From NCBI GenBank assembly GCA_030062745.1, contig CP099840.1:33855101-33919100 (forward strand): a DNA stretch of 64,000 bases, given 5' to 3'. The DNA comes from Capitulum mitella. Taxonomy: Eukaryota; Arthropoda; Thecostraca; Pollicipedomorpha; Pollicipedidae. Positions 12,520 through 25,345 of this stretch are shown here, one piece after another (positions within the stretch are counted from its first letter, which is position 1; each line of letters starts with the position of its first letter). Below the pieces are notes generated by a model that was not told the DNA's origin, searched no databases, and saw nothing but the letters and a program-made list of their open reading frames with translations. The position numbers and the translations under genes are program-made.

Positions 12520-14618
12520 AAACGTTCCGACGTTCGCCACCGTGAAAGAAAATTGCGCCCTTCATGGCATTCTGATCACCAAATACAGATCAGTTTTGTA
12601 GGTTTTCATTGTTTTCGTTTTTCGGGCTAAACGCAAAGAAAATAAGCGTGAAGACTAAATTTATCGCCTGCAGCTCCCAGCACGTGAATTCCATGACTTC
12701 GAGCGATTTTCTATTTAACTAGAGTAATCTTACATGATTTGACAGGACTTACGGTCAGGGTTATTCGCAGCCCTCTTGTATGTTTTCCTGTAGTTCTTGT
12801 TCTTGGCAATGGAATCTTTAGGGTGGTCCTCAAATGCTGTTTTGGACCATCTGGCCTCATTTAAAAAATGGCCACTGCAAGATTTCGCCCATTTTGATCG
12901 GCATTTACCACTGTCACGTGGAGGCCAAATGTCGTTCGCTGGACGCTGCAGTCTCCCGTGCTGTCTGCCGGATGCTATGTATGTATGATGTATGGGCGGC
13001 CGGCCGCTAGCACCAAGGTCCAGGCACACGTTGGCTCAGGTTGCCATATAAAGCCGTCGGGGTCCTTGTTGCTGGGTTTGGGGGCATTATTTGGCATGGA
13101 CTAGCACTCAAGGAGCGCGATCTTGACTATTTCACGGATTGGCCAGAAGTCCAGGAAAACAGTACCTGAAACACTGGGACTGTGTTTGTGGACTGTCAGC
13201 CAAGTTGTGACATGGTCAAGATCACGCTCCTCGAGTGTGTGTCCCTTCCTAGAGTCCCCAGTAAATGCCAAATAATAGTCCAAAACCCTGCAACTTGGAT
13301 GATGACGGCTTCACGTGGGAACTCGAGCCCAAACGTGCAGGCACGCCTCGTGCTAGCTGCCGTCCACCCGTACACCAGCACGGGGGATTGCAACGCCCGC
13401 AAACAACGTTCAACTTCCATGTAACAGCGGTAAACGACGATCGCAGTGGGACAAATTTTGTTCAAGGCATGCTTTCAACAAGCCCAACAAAAACATCGAA
13501 AGGCACGTGTGACAAACTTCAAAACGCCGTTTGAGGACCGCCCTAATCGACTTGTTATCGCAACATGAAACTGAGGGTACGAGCTCGTCATCAGCTGACC
13601 TCAAATGAGTTTGAAACACTTAAATATAGCTGGCTGAGTTGTGCGGTGCGAGCAGCCGGACTATTACGGTGTTACCCGAGACCAGCAAATGCTTTACACG
13701 GTTGAATGACGCTGGTTTACCTGTTCTCAGCTCAGTCTCACAATGCCATGCGGTACAGATGTGACCCGACCTGATTTCAACTCATGTTATCTTGTACATC
13801 CGTAGGTTACTTTTTATGAAAACTGTACATTGTATATCCAAGATTTTTAATTTGGTCGTCATGAATCTGGGCAGACCCAGTTTTATGTGAGACCGAGACG
13901 CTTCCATGAAGCTGTCGACGGCGTTAAAAACGGCATTCAGAATTGCATGGCCAGTGTATTGGAACGATGATATAATGTTGGTCAGGAGTTGCAACACAAC
14001 TTTTTATGAGATTTCAATTTGGTTGAACTACTTCCACGGGAATAATGTTCGAAATGAACAGTTTTTGCAGCCAAAGGTTGAATGATGCAGTTTGCACGCT
14101 ATAAAAGCAATACACAATACATGAAACAATACAGAAATCATGTATGCTAATTCACCGTGTGTATGTGAGAAGAGCATGAGCATGCGGAGTTTTTCCTAGT
14201 TATTATTTCACACAAAGGCTGAATGATGTAGTCGAGACATTACCAAACGCATGAATGCCAAATGTATGAGACAGTACAGGAAGCCATGCGACGTAATTCA
14301 CCGGATGTATGCGAGAGGCACATGTACGCGTACAATTTTCGTTGGTCTTTACGCACACTTTCAAAAGCAGATAATGTCCGTAATAACAGGATGGTACCGA
14401 GTGTTCAGTAGACAGAAATCATCAGTACTCAGATCACGGCAACTTAAACGTTCATAGCACGGCCTTCTCTAAGCACAAACAGCAGCTGTAACACGCTGGG
14501 CGCAGTGTTCAGCAATTCGCGGAAAAGACTTTTCGCAATGTCAGCTGTCGTCCTCTGAACGCCTACTGACGCCAGTTCTGCTGTGGCCTGGACGATGTCC
14601 GACTCCTCGAGAGGTGTT
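12520..14618. other. Downstream flank of the thrombospondin gene, nothing else recognised
   Basis: This covers the 3' side of the thrombospondin transcript. I see no clear poly(A) signal close to the stop codon and no other exon with matching splice phases. Short open frames here lack domains. Confidence 0.5.
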
Positions 14619-16080
14619 CTACACCACCGGCTTGGTCGGCAGCGGGCCGCCGGCGGTGGCCGGACCGGTCCAGTCGACGTCGACCCGCGCCTGCTGCTCC
14701 GGCGTCAGGCTGTTGTAGATCGACTCCGGCACCAGGTCTGCCAGCGCCGAACCGCCCCCGCCGCCGCTCAAACGTCCGTCGAAAACGAACACGAAACGAC
14801 GCGGGCCAGGAAAAAACACTGAGTCACCCAGAATGTGCGCCTAAGTCAGACCCTGCCAAGAAAGCAAACTTGAAATTCACATGCGTTGCTTGTTTCTGAA
14901 TAACGGACGGAACCGCTGGACTTCTTGTGATACATCTAACAAAGTCTGTAGGCTATGGAGACCACGTATGCTATCTTCAAGGGTCCGTGATTGGGAGTAA
15001 AGGCTGCACAATACATACCGTTGCACCTGTATACCAGATCGGACCAAATGATCATCTCCTGGGAGAAGCTGAATACTCCTATTCGTCCTCCCTTGAGAGT
15101 CCCGTCGAAGATATTCCCAGAGTCGGCAACTAGGTTCTCTCCCTGAAATCAAAATCGCGGGAATCACGATGCGGTGATTTCAGCTAAGACATACCCAAGA
15201 AAGAGAAGGCAACAAGCGTTCAAGCATAATGCAGAGCTGCTTAATTCAACTCGTTCTTTTAACATGAGCACTGAAAGAGGGTCTTTCTGTGCCCCCCCCC
15301 CCACCTGTTTTTCTTGAAAATCTCAAGAACGGATCGGAGTTAATTGCTGCTACTTTGTGAACTACCTGACAGTTGAATAACTCGTCGATTGACGTAAAAA
15401 AATGAAAATCGGCCGGAATTTTTTAAAGTTTCAAGCATTTGAAGATCAAGCAAAAATAACGAAAATAACGGTTGTCGCTGACAAAGGGAACTTTGTGAAA
15501 GGACTAGCGTTCTGAATGGAATTACCGTTTGAACACCGTCAGGCGACGTCATTTGGGCATAAGTAATGGATGTACCAAGACCTAAAGCAGGGTCAGTAAG
15601 GGTCAAGGTCATCAAAAGTCAAGGTCAACCAGCTTGTGACCTGATCCAGATTTGCTTTGCAACATGTCAGTTTGTATGTAATACACATTCAAAGACTCTA
15701 ATCCTAATAAAACACGCGTGCGCACACTGATACGCTTCCATATACCAGGGTCAGTTAAGGTCGAGGCCATCAAAGATCAAGGTCAAATATCTCGTGACCT
15801 GATCCAGATTTGCTTTGCGACACGTCGATTTGTATGAAATGTGCATTCAAAGACCCTAATAAAAATGTGTGAGCGCATATTTATAAATGCCAGGGTCATT
15901 TCAGGTGAAGGTCATCAAATGCCAAAGCTAGCTATTTTATGACCTGCTCCAGATTTGCTTTGCAATATGTCGATTTGTATGAATTGCATTGCATGCATTC
16001 AAAGATTCTACTAAAAACATGTCTGGCACATTGGTACTCATATTTATATACATATGCACATATACATACGTACATAAATT

Positions 16081-16151
<71 letters not shown>

Positions 16152-19100
16152 AATTTCTACCTTTTATAATGCTCAAACCGTGTAACTGCGTTCATTAAAA
16201 CGAAACAACTTTTAGAGCGGACAGTTGACATAAAACTTACTTGAGGTAAAAAAACTCGTCCAAGGTCAATGACCTCGCTTCACTTCTTTTGACCTTGCAG
16301 AGTTAGTAAACGCTAGACGTGATCAAATGTACCGATGTTGTCTACCTTCACTGAAAACACGCCAAAAGACGCATGTAGCGCGCTTATTTACACTCAAGGT
16401 AACCCGTGTTGCTCGAAATCTGATCTGCAAAGAAAAATGACGCCATAGGTCAATGACCTAACATGACCTCTACCTGAAATCCTCCGTCAAGACGCCAGAT
16501 GAATGGAAATTGTCGTATTCCACGTTTTAACGCTCAAACAAATATCCTCTTCCTGTTTCGTTCGAAAAGTCGTACGGCATGGTCTGTACGGGCCGAGAAA
16601 GTGTTCAAAGATGACCTTTTTCGACCCCATTTTACCTCAAAGATATTGATCTAGGGTCATGAAAATTGCGCACAATGTAAATCGTTATGACCCCACCCTG
16701 TCCATAAAATTCCTTGTCTCTAGCTTTTTCCGTTTCCGAGATCGGAGGGGGACACTTTTATGCCCCCCCCCCTTTCCAGTGCGCGTTAGCTCGAAACCCC
16801 TTTCCACTGTGCAGGTTAACAGGCCGCGCATCAATTTCTTACGATTAAGACGCGATTAACTAGTCAAACAACAACTGGCCAAAATGAAATTAACATACGA
16901 CGGCTGAAAAAGTTAGGACATAACGCTGCATACGCTTTAGTTCTATTACCATCGCAATGGAATATATAACAGAGATTTAAGCGGAGCTTACTAGCCTCGT
17001 TAACTTTGCTATCGCAGAGACTTGCAAACCCGACAGTGAGTGGAATATTTCACCATCATCCAGTTACCGGAGGCATTTTCTCCTCGCTGCCTGTCTAGAG
17101 AAGCAATGATCCAGTTTTCGTAATTCAAACAGCGATCGATAGTACATCATCATAGGCTCCAGAGACCCATCTATTGACCTCGAGGCCTGAACGATGACGC
17201 CACAGGTCGGATCAAGGCCGCAGAATCGACGCTAATCTGACGACCGGTTCGCAGCCACGTTTACAGGACATGCATGGCCGGAACTGGCAATATGTAGCAT
17301 CAAGTGAGCTTACTTTGCCACATCAAATGATATTCTTGCAAAACGTGGCCTGAGCTCAACATAGCTTACGAAGATAAATGGGATCACGGCTTCATCTTTG
17401 ACCTTCTGAATAATCGCGCGCGGAACTAAACAAATCGTGTTGTTCTCCGTCTCAGTCCCGTAAACTGCATTTAGAAACTGCATCCATGATTCACGTTATG
17501 ACGCCATATATGACCTAACCTATGATGGCCTGGTCAAAATTGTTTTGCCTTGGTTTCTTTAGCAAGATTCCGTACGTACGTCTTTTGGTGCAACCATGTT
17601 TATTTGTCTCCTCATTCTGCAAAATTATTATTTACTCTCGATAGTCCTGTGGAAGGAAAATGCGAATGTCCTATCGTCCACCTTGGACCCATCCTCGATA
17701 CTGCCACGCTTCATTACTTTGTTTTAGCTCCATGACACAAAGTACAACTAATTTAACCACTGCAGTTAACGTGCATGATTACTTTCTACGTCGCGGCCAT
17801 ATTTTGGACAGCCGGTGCATTCGCTGCGTGCACAGCGACACCGAGCATCAGGAAAAGCCACCATGCTGGATCGCATGCGGGAGTCCCATCTCTCCCTTGG
17901 TAAACGTGCGAGGCCGTATTCCTGACCTCGTATATCTTGAGCCGGATCAGGTCGATCTCGGGCCTGTGGATCAGCAGCCAGCGGTAGGCGGTCTTCTGGC
18001 GCCAGCCGACGTTCCGTGGGTCGATCCACAGCAGCTTGACCTGACAAACACCGCGTCCGCCCTCAGCACGAAAGACGGCCAGCCGCCACGGTTACCGTGG
18101 CGCCACGGTAACCGTGGCGGCTGTCATTGTATACCAGGAGAGAAAGGTTTTGAGGAGGTCGGAAAGGGGAAGGGATGCCCAGAATCCATCCAATATCCAC
18201 AGGCAGGTCTGTCGCCATTGGTATACTTGACTTCTAATCCTTCGTATAACTGACGGATGAGGATAGTTATACACCTTCTAATGACTTGTAACGTAGCTCC
18301 CAAATGCCGAATATAACTACGGTTTAAGAAGTGAAATATATCGCTTAAAAATCAGATGACAGCGTAAAAAGGCAAGGCTGATGTGCCTTAAACAAACAGT
18401 TGTATTAAAGGTCGTCCAAATTTCGTATAAAAGCAGTTTTATGTATATCTTGGTATAGTTTCAGCTCTGTAAGGGTCGTCGTAAGGTGCGTTGAGAGGGG
18501 CTCATTTTTTATGGCAAGAAGTGGTCGTTTCTTATCACGGGTTCAAAGGCAGGGATGGGCAAGCCAGTGTTGCGTGTGAAAATCTCCCTTGGGATTGCAT
18601 GAGACTCATTTCTTAAAAGACCAAGTCGGTTCACAGTGCGGCGATCAGCCAGGAATGCCCATTTACCACAATTCCAGCCGGAGCTCCATTTTCAGCCGCA
18701 CAGCGCCGGCAGCGAGGGATGCAATGGCGGCCGCGGGACACACAGCAGCGCACACCGGCTGCCCGCCCGCACCTGGTTGGCCGTGTCGCCGGTGTGCCAG
18801 AGGGAGTTCCTCATCATGACGCCCGGCCCGGTCTCCGACTTGACGGCCTTCAGCTGGATGCCCGGCTCGGCCACGGCGCGGAACGGCGCCGACTGCCAGT
18901 ACGTCTGCGCGCTCTTCTTCCACATGACCGTGTAGAAGCGACCGTTGTCCTGGTAGCTGGGGACGGCGCCGGCCGGCGTCAGACGCCAGCTCTTCCGGCG
19001 TGGCGAGACATGCTCGGGCCGAGGCGAGGTCTTCCGCAGAGTGAGCCATGCAAGCACCTCAGCTTCGGGGGAATGGCAAGTGAGCGCTGCTCACGAACAA

Positions 19101-19837
19101 AGTGCACTGCGAGATAACTAGAGGCAGTGTTCAGCCGTTCATGATGTCTGGAGATTGTGGCGTCGCGACGAATGGCATATTTCCTCTTGTGAAGTGTGAA
19201 GTTTGATATCTATTTTCATTCTAAAATAAATGTTCGTTTTAGTTGCATACACTCGCCATCATGAATGTATTCAGGGAGACGTTTCCTACCTGAAGACGAA
19301 GCCCACGTAGTCGTCGTCAATCTCCGTGTCTACGAAGAACGTGCCTTCAAAGTCCAGCCCGCTGAATCGATGATACCCTGTGCGTAATGAATGTGGATGA
19401 AAGCAAACTTGCAAAAACAGAAATTGGGCAAAATAAGGATGTTCTAGTGATGAACGGCTCACGACTTCACGACACGTTTTTTCGCATCAGTGTTCCACGA
19501 AGTAGATCCTTATTGGTCACACTCAGTAAGACAATGAAGGGAAAATGTGTCACTGTGAGCGTATACTGCACGCAGTTCAATGCGTTTTTTTTTTCGTGGA
19601 CCATCTGATTCCGCAGCGGTGTTACGTGTCACGTGCGGTCTGGTGCCCGTGACGAGAGCGACTGGCTCTTTTCTGCTCGTTGGTACAGTCCATGGTGGAA
19701 GACTCCGACACTTACCGACCGCCAGGCCCGGGTCGCTGTTCATTGTCTGCACAATCTCGGCGCCCTGGTTGTAGATGGCCCAGTTCGGGTCGATCTGAGA
19801 GTCTCCGTACGGGTCCAAGACCACGGTCTGGTATGTT
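14619..19837 (-). CDS. Thrombospondin exons 15-20: L-lectin-like C-terminal domain
   Basis: Exons 19716-19837, 19290-19377, 18773-18956, 17927-18040, 15019-15142 and 14619-14737 give the well conserved thrombospondin C-terminal domain. Landmarks are [76 protein letters not shown] and [18 protein letters not shown] short tail ends TKPVV at a TAG (14619-14621). Exon 20 joins through G+AC (Asp1005). The last two introns carry a 2.8-kb repeat-rich block and a small 0.3-kb gap. Confidence 0.93.
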
Positions 19838-22342
19838 CTGCAAGGCGCAAGATCAGATCACATGGCCCGGGCAGTGGAGAGGGAATTAAAAACGGCGCCA
19901 GGTTCAGACGTGTAAGACATCGAAACAATTCCTGCAAGCCTGTGAACAAGCAAGGTTCAGTTCTTTGCATAATGTTTATGAAAGACGTAACATGTTAACT
20001 GCATTCACGCACAATGCGATTGGGTGCAGTGACGATTCGAAAATAGCCAAAATGCGCAGACGTGACCAATTTTGCTTCAACGATTCGCTCTGCAGATCAC
20101 GAGTTCAAAACAGACCAGACCGCGTGCCCACCTGAAGTCGGTGGCGTAGATGCGCGAGTTGTTGGGACAGTTGTCCAGCTGGTTGGGCACCCTGTCGCCG
20201 TCGTCGTCGTCCTGGCAGGCGTCGCCGCGGCCGTCGCCGTCGGCGTCCTCCTGGTCGGCGTTGGCGACCAGCGGGCAGTTGTCGGCCGCGTCCGGCACGC
20301 CGTCGTCGTCGTCGTCGTCGTCGCAGGCGTCGCCGCGGCCGTCGCCGTCCGTGTCCAGCTGGTCGGCGTTGGCCGTGTCCGGACAGTTGTCAGAGTCCGT
20401 CTGGAAGCCGTCGCTGCAGGGAAAACGATGTGAGAAGCAGGGCGTTGGACTCCTGGAACTCTGCAGCACGGAAACCTGACTATCATCAGCAACGAAAGCC
20501 CGTGCTTGTATTTTGAATCTTCGAGAACACTACCGCCAGTTACGATGTTGATGATGATGATGATTATTATTATTACTAATATGGCGATCATGATGACGCC
20601 AATGGTCTTCACGATAATAATAACATTAGTCATCATCATTGTCATGAGTAAGGCTATGATTGATTATGATGATGGCGATTACTGTCTTTTTGCATAAGCG
20701 TCTCATTTGGGCTCGACGTGTCTTGATTTGTTCGGGGTTTCCAGGCGTCATGACCCGGCGCATTAGGTCCTGACCTGTCCGGGTCGTCGTCCGTGTCGCA
20801 GGCATCTCCCACCAGGTCCATGTCCTTGTCGTCCTGAAGCGGGTTGGGCGTGCCGGGGCAGTTATCGCAGAGGTCGCCGAGGCCGTCGCCATCTGAGTCG
20901 GCCTGGTCCTGGTTCGCCACCAGGGGGCAGTTGTCCCGCTCGTTCGGGATGGCTGTGAACGGCACGCGGCGCCGTGCCAGGGCTCGGCCGGGAAGCCACA
21001 CGAATGCATCAGGTCTCTACCCGCCAGAGTCTCCCCTCGGTGAGAGTCGCGCGCAAAGCTTGAACTACGGATACGTAACGGCCATGTATACGACCTCCTT
21101 CACGCGCACGCATGCGCTCTGCGCACTTTTGAACCTTTCCCCTGGTGAATGTCGTCAACAAAAATTGTCCTACGAGAATGTGACGGCCATAGATATGATC
21201 TCCTTCCAGTGCACATATGAGTTCATGTACACCGCAGACCCACACCGGGGGGGGCGACGTGACCACGACCCCCGTTTTTCGACTTCCAGCGTAAGCCCTG
21301 CAGCGCTGCGCGAAACAAATCAACCAAAAATCTGCACGAGCGAATCTGGGACATCCGCCACACGACCAGTCACGCTTCACACGCAAGCGCCGGGCGCGGA
21401 GGGCGCCACCGCTCACTGTCGTCGTCCTTGTCCGGATCGCAGGCGTCGCCCACGCCGTCCTCGTCGGTGTCCTCCTGGTTGGTGTTGGCCACGGTGGGAC
21501 AGTTGTCGCAGACGTCCCCGCGCCGGTCCGCGCCCTCCGGCTCCGAGTCGCGCTGGTCCGCGTTCTTCGTCTGCGGACAGTTGTCCTGGGGGCACGCGGT
21601 GACCGTGACGTACGTGACGGTCGTATGTGGCGTTGCGGTGACCGTAACGCACGGCTGAGGGCGGTGTCCTGGGAACACACGGCGCGTTAAAACGTGTAGC
21701 CGAGGACAGTGTCCTGCAACGGTGTCGTGGAAAAACAACACTGCTTCAAAGCGTACACGCCGATAAAAATAGTGTCCTGAAAACTCGCAGTGCCAGCTCA
21801 GCCTCATTACAGTCCCGTGTGCAGTGCCTTGTTCATGGGACACACGTCATACATCATATACACGTTACACATTCTTTGCACTACAGGCGAGCAGAAAGCA
21901 GGTCAAGCTCTGCTCAGTTCCGTCCAGTCCATTAGGCGCAGAACGGCTAGGCCTTCGGGGCAGGAACTGCGTGACCGTCAGGTCAGGTGACCCGGACGCA
22001 GTACTGACCGGTCCGTTGGGCACGCCGTCGTTGTCGGCGTCCTCGTCGCAGGCGTCGCCCATGCCGTCCCCGTCCGTGTCGTCCTGACCGGAGTTGGGCG
22101 TCTGCACGCAGTTGTCCTGCCGAACACGGCCGAGCCGCAGCCGGGACTCAGCGGACTGCCGCCGGACCTCCGGCGTCACACGGGACACGACACGCACGAA
22201 CACGATAAAGCCGGAACAGCTGATGCTTGAAATGTTGGAAATGTTACAGTGTTTCATGGCTTACATATTTTACGTATTATGCCCAAAAGCTGAGACGTTT
22301 TAAAGAAAGACTTGTGCGCAGCATGAATAAAGTGAGCTGGTG

Positions 22343-22402
<60 letters not shown>

Positions 22403-22403
22403 C

Positions 22404-22451
<48 letters not shown>

Positions 22452-22546
22452 GTTTCATGGATTACATATTTTACGTATTACGCCCAAAGCTGAGACGTTT
22501 TAAAGAAATATTTGTGCGCAGCATGCATAAACTGAGCCCAGTGAAT

Positions 22547-22596
<50 letters not shown>

Positions 22597-25292
22597 AAGA
22601 TTGCAACTCCCTCATTTATTTATTTGTTATATTTGACTGTGTTAAGTTTATGTTCATGCACAGAGATGCACGTGTGTGCATTACACTGAAAGCAGATAGT
22701 ACCTACAGAGGATCGCATCACCAGAACGGGCCGGTACTCCAGGACAGTACCTTCCTGCACATTCTGTCCGTGCAGTTGAGCTCGACGTCCGGGAACCGGT
22801 CCAGGTCGGTGTCCGGGCCGCAGAGTTGGCCGTCGCCCGCCCAGCCGATCTTGCACTGCACCGAGCGCAGACAGACACACGTACATACGGACAGGTCAGC
22901 GGGAGCGGCGGGGCAAATCGCACCAGACACGCTCAGACTGCGTGGTACAGTTGAAGAATGTTCGCGAAAGTCGAGGTTGCTGCATGTCTGTTCGCTTGTC
23001 AGTGTTTTGCAACATCGCCCATTTTAAAGGTCATGGCTGCTTTCATTTTTCCGCACCTTTGACAAGGTAAAGCCTTAGTGTGTATGTGAAAGACATTGGC
23101 CCCTTTCCACACGCCTAAACGGCGAGAAGTGAAACACATCGACGGATGTTCCAGAAACGAGGACCATGACCGTGGCCGACCGCCGCGCGCCGGCTGTGCC
23201 GGCTGTGCCGCCTGTGCCACTCACCGTACACATGTAGTGGCGCGATCCGTACGGCCTGTGACAGTCGGCGTGGCCGTCACACTGCGTGCCGTCTGGACAG
23301 AGGCCGGGCCGCTCCCGGCAGCCCGTCTCCTGGTCGCCGACGAACCCCTCAATGCAGGCGCCGCACCGGTACGAGCCCACCGTGTTCTCGCACTCCGAGT
23401 TGGCCACGCAGACGCCCTCGTCGCACTCGTTGATGTCGTAGCAACGCTGCGGGTTCTGGCGCGCGAACGCCACCCCCGAGCCCTAGCGGCGGAGGGGGCT
23501 GGTTGGCTGAGGGAGAGCTCGTGATCAGACGTGACAGGGGAGTGACGTCGGGCAAGAGTCAAGCTTGGGTATGGCAGCGAACCAACTGACACAAGACACT
23601 TCAGGAACACAGGTGCAGTTTACTGGGATGGAAACATGTAGATGAAACGTAGTCCTAATCTGTGCGTAGCACACAGAGAGTTTCTGTCTCGAAATATAAA
23701 ACAGAGAACAAAGGCCACAGACAAAACAGGCAAAATTTCGGAGGCACCTATCCGCACACTCAGCCCGGCACTAGCACCGCTCCTCACTACACTCGGAACG
23801 GTACCTGCCCCGCACATGCCAGCCCATGTACCGTTGCTCAGCACCCTCGGCACGGTACCTGCACGCGGCTGCCGCCGGTGAAGCCGGGCGGGCAGGGGCC
23901 GCACCGGTACCCGCCGGCCAGGTTCTGGCAGGCGGCGCGCGGGTCGCACGGTCGCGCCAGCTCGCACTCGTCCTCGTCCTCGCACTGCTGCCCGTTGCCC
24001 TGGTAGCCGGGCGGGCAGCGGCCGCACCGGTAGAACGGAGCGCCCGGGATGTCCCGGCACTCCACGCCTGGGGGCAGGGGCGCGGGACGACTGGAGGGTG
24101 CAGGCTATCTCACAGGACTGTCGGACCGCTGCGCTTACGGCGTCGCCGCTGCTGGACTGGCATGGTAGCGATGTCATCGCTCTTGGAGTGACGCGGTAGC
24201 GAATTCAGTCATTACAGTACTGAATGACTGAGGCAGTACATACAATGCAGGAACCTGACGAACGTTGAGGCTGAGATGACAAGTGCTTTCCATGCAGCAG
24301 GGTCCTCAGTTTGACATTGGCGACGCCGACTTTTTTTGTTATTTTTGCCGTATGCATTGGAGAATGGCTGTTTTACCTGGGAAACAAGGCCTTGATGCGC
24401 ACCCGCTGACTGGAGTGCATGTCCGTCCGTCCCCTGTCATACCCGGAGGGCACGGACCGCACCTGGCGCCCTCTGCCGTGTCTCGACACTCGACGCCTGG
24501 CGGACGGAAATGGAATTACAAACTGCTCCGCGACGCTCGGGTACGGTATTCGCATAACCACTCCTAAACCTACGCTGTGTTCGAAATTATTCCAGCGTTG
24601 CTTGAAAGAGACCTACCCAGGTACACTAAATCCTTATATCCTTGCATTATCAAGGTTCAGAGACTTCCTGACGTTTTCTATAAACGCTGAACGATATAAG
24701 TAATTTTACTGCTTTTCGTCACTTACAGTGCTTAATTTAACGTGCTTGCTCTCCTGACAACACAAATTTGCCGTTGAAACTGACGTAGTAAAGGTACGCA
24801 AAGTGGTTTCAGTGTTCTCTGCTGGAGGTCGGCAAAGGCTTTCACCGCGTTGTCTCGTTATTTCCCGTCCCGCATCGCAATTTACGCTGTTTCCCAGTGC
24901 CAATGCGTCAACCAAACGTCTCTCCTTCAGCCTCCATGGTCCTGGACCGATCACTTCTGTCCAAAAGAGCTCTTATCACACTAAATCCGGTCGGGGGATG
25001 AGTTTCTGACTTCTCTGGCTGCTCGGCGACGGCCCACCTCTGAAGCAGGTGTCGGCCCGACAGACGGTGCGGCGCCGGCAGCGGCGACCGTCGCCGACGA
25101 AGCCCTCCGGGCAGGGACCGCAGCGAGTGCGGCCCGCCTCCTCCTCGCAGCGCACGCCCGGGTAGCACGGGTGTGTGTCGCACGTCTCCTGTGGCGGCGC
25201 TGTCCCACAGCACACGCTCGGGTCAGGCGAGGCGGCGTGTGAGAGGCGCAGGTCTCCTGTAGCGGTGCTGTCCAACAACGCATAGACAGACA

Positions 25293-25345
<53 letters not shown>

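Noticed and set aside
15932-16198. Short open frames over the TA/TG microsatellite
   Set aside because: Dipeptide-repeat translations of a microsatellite.
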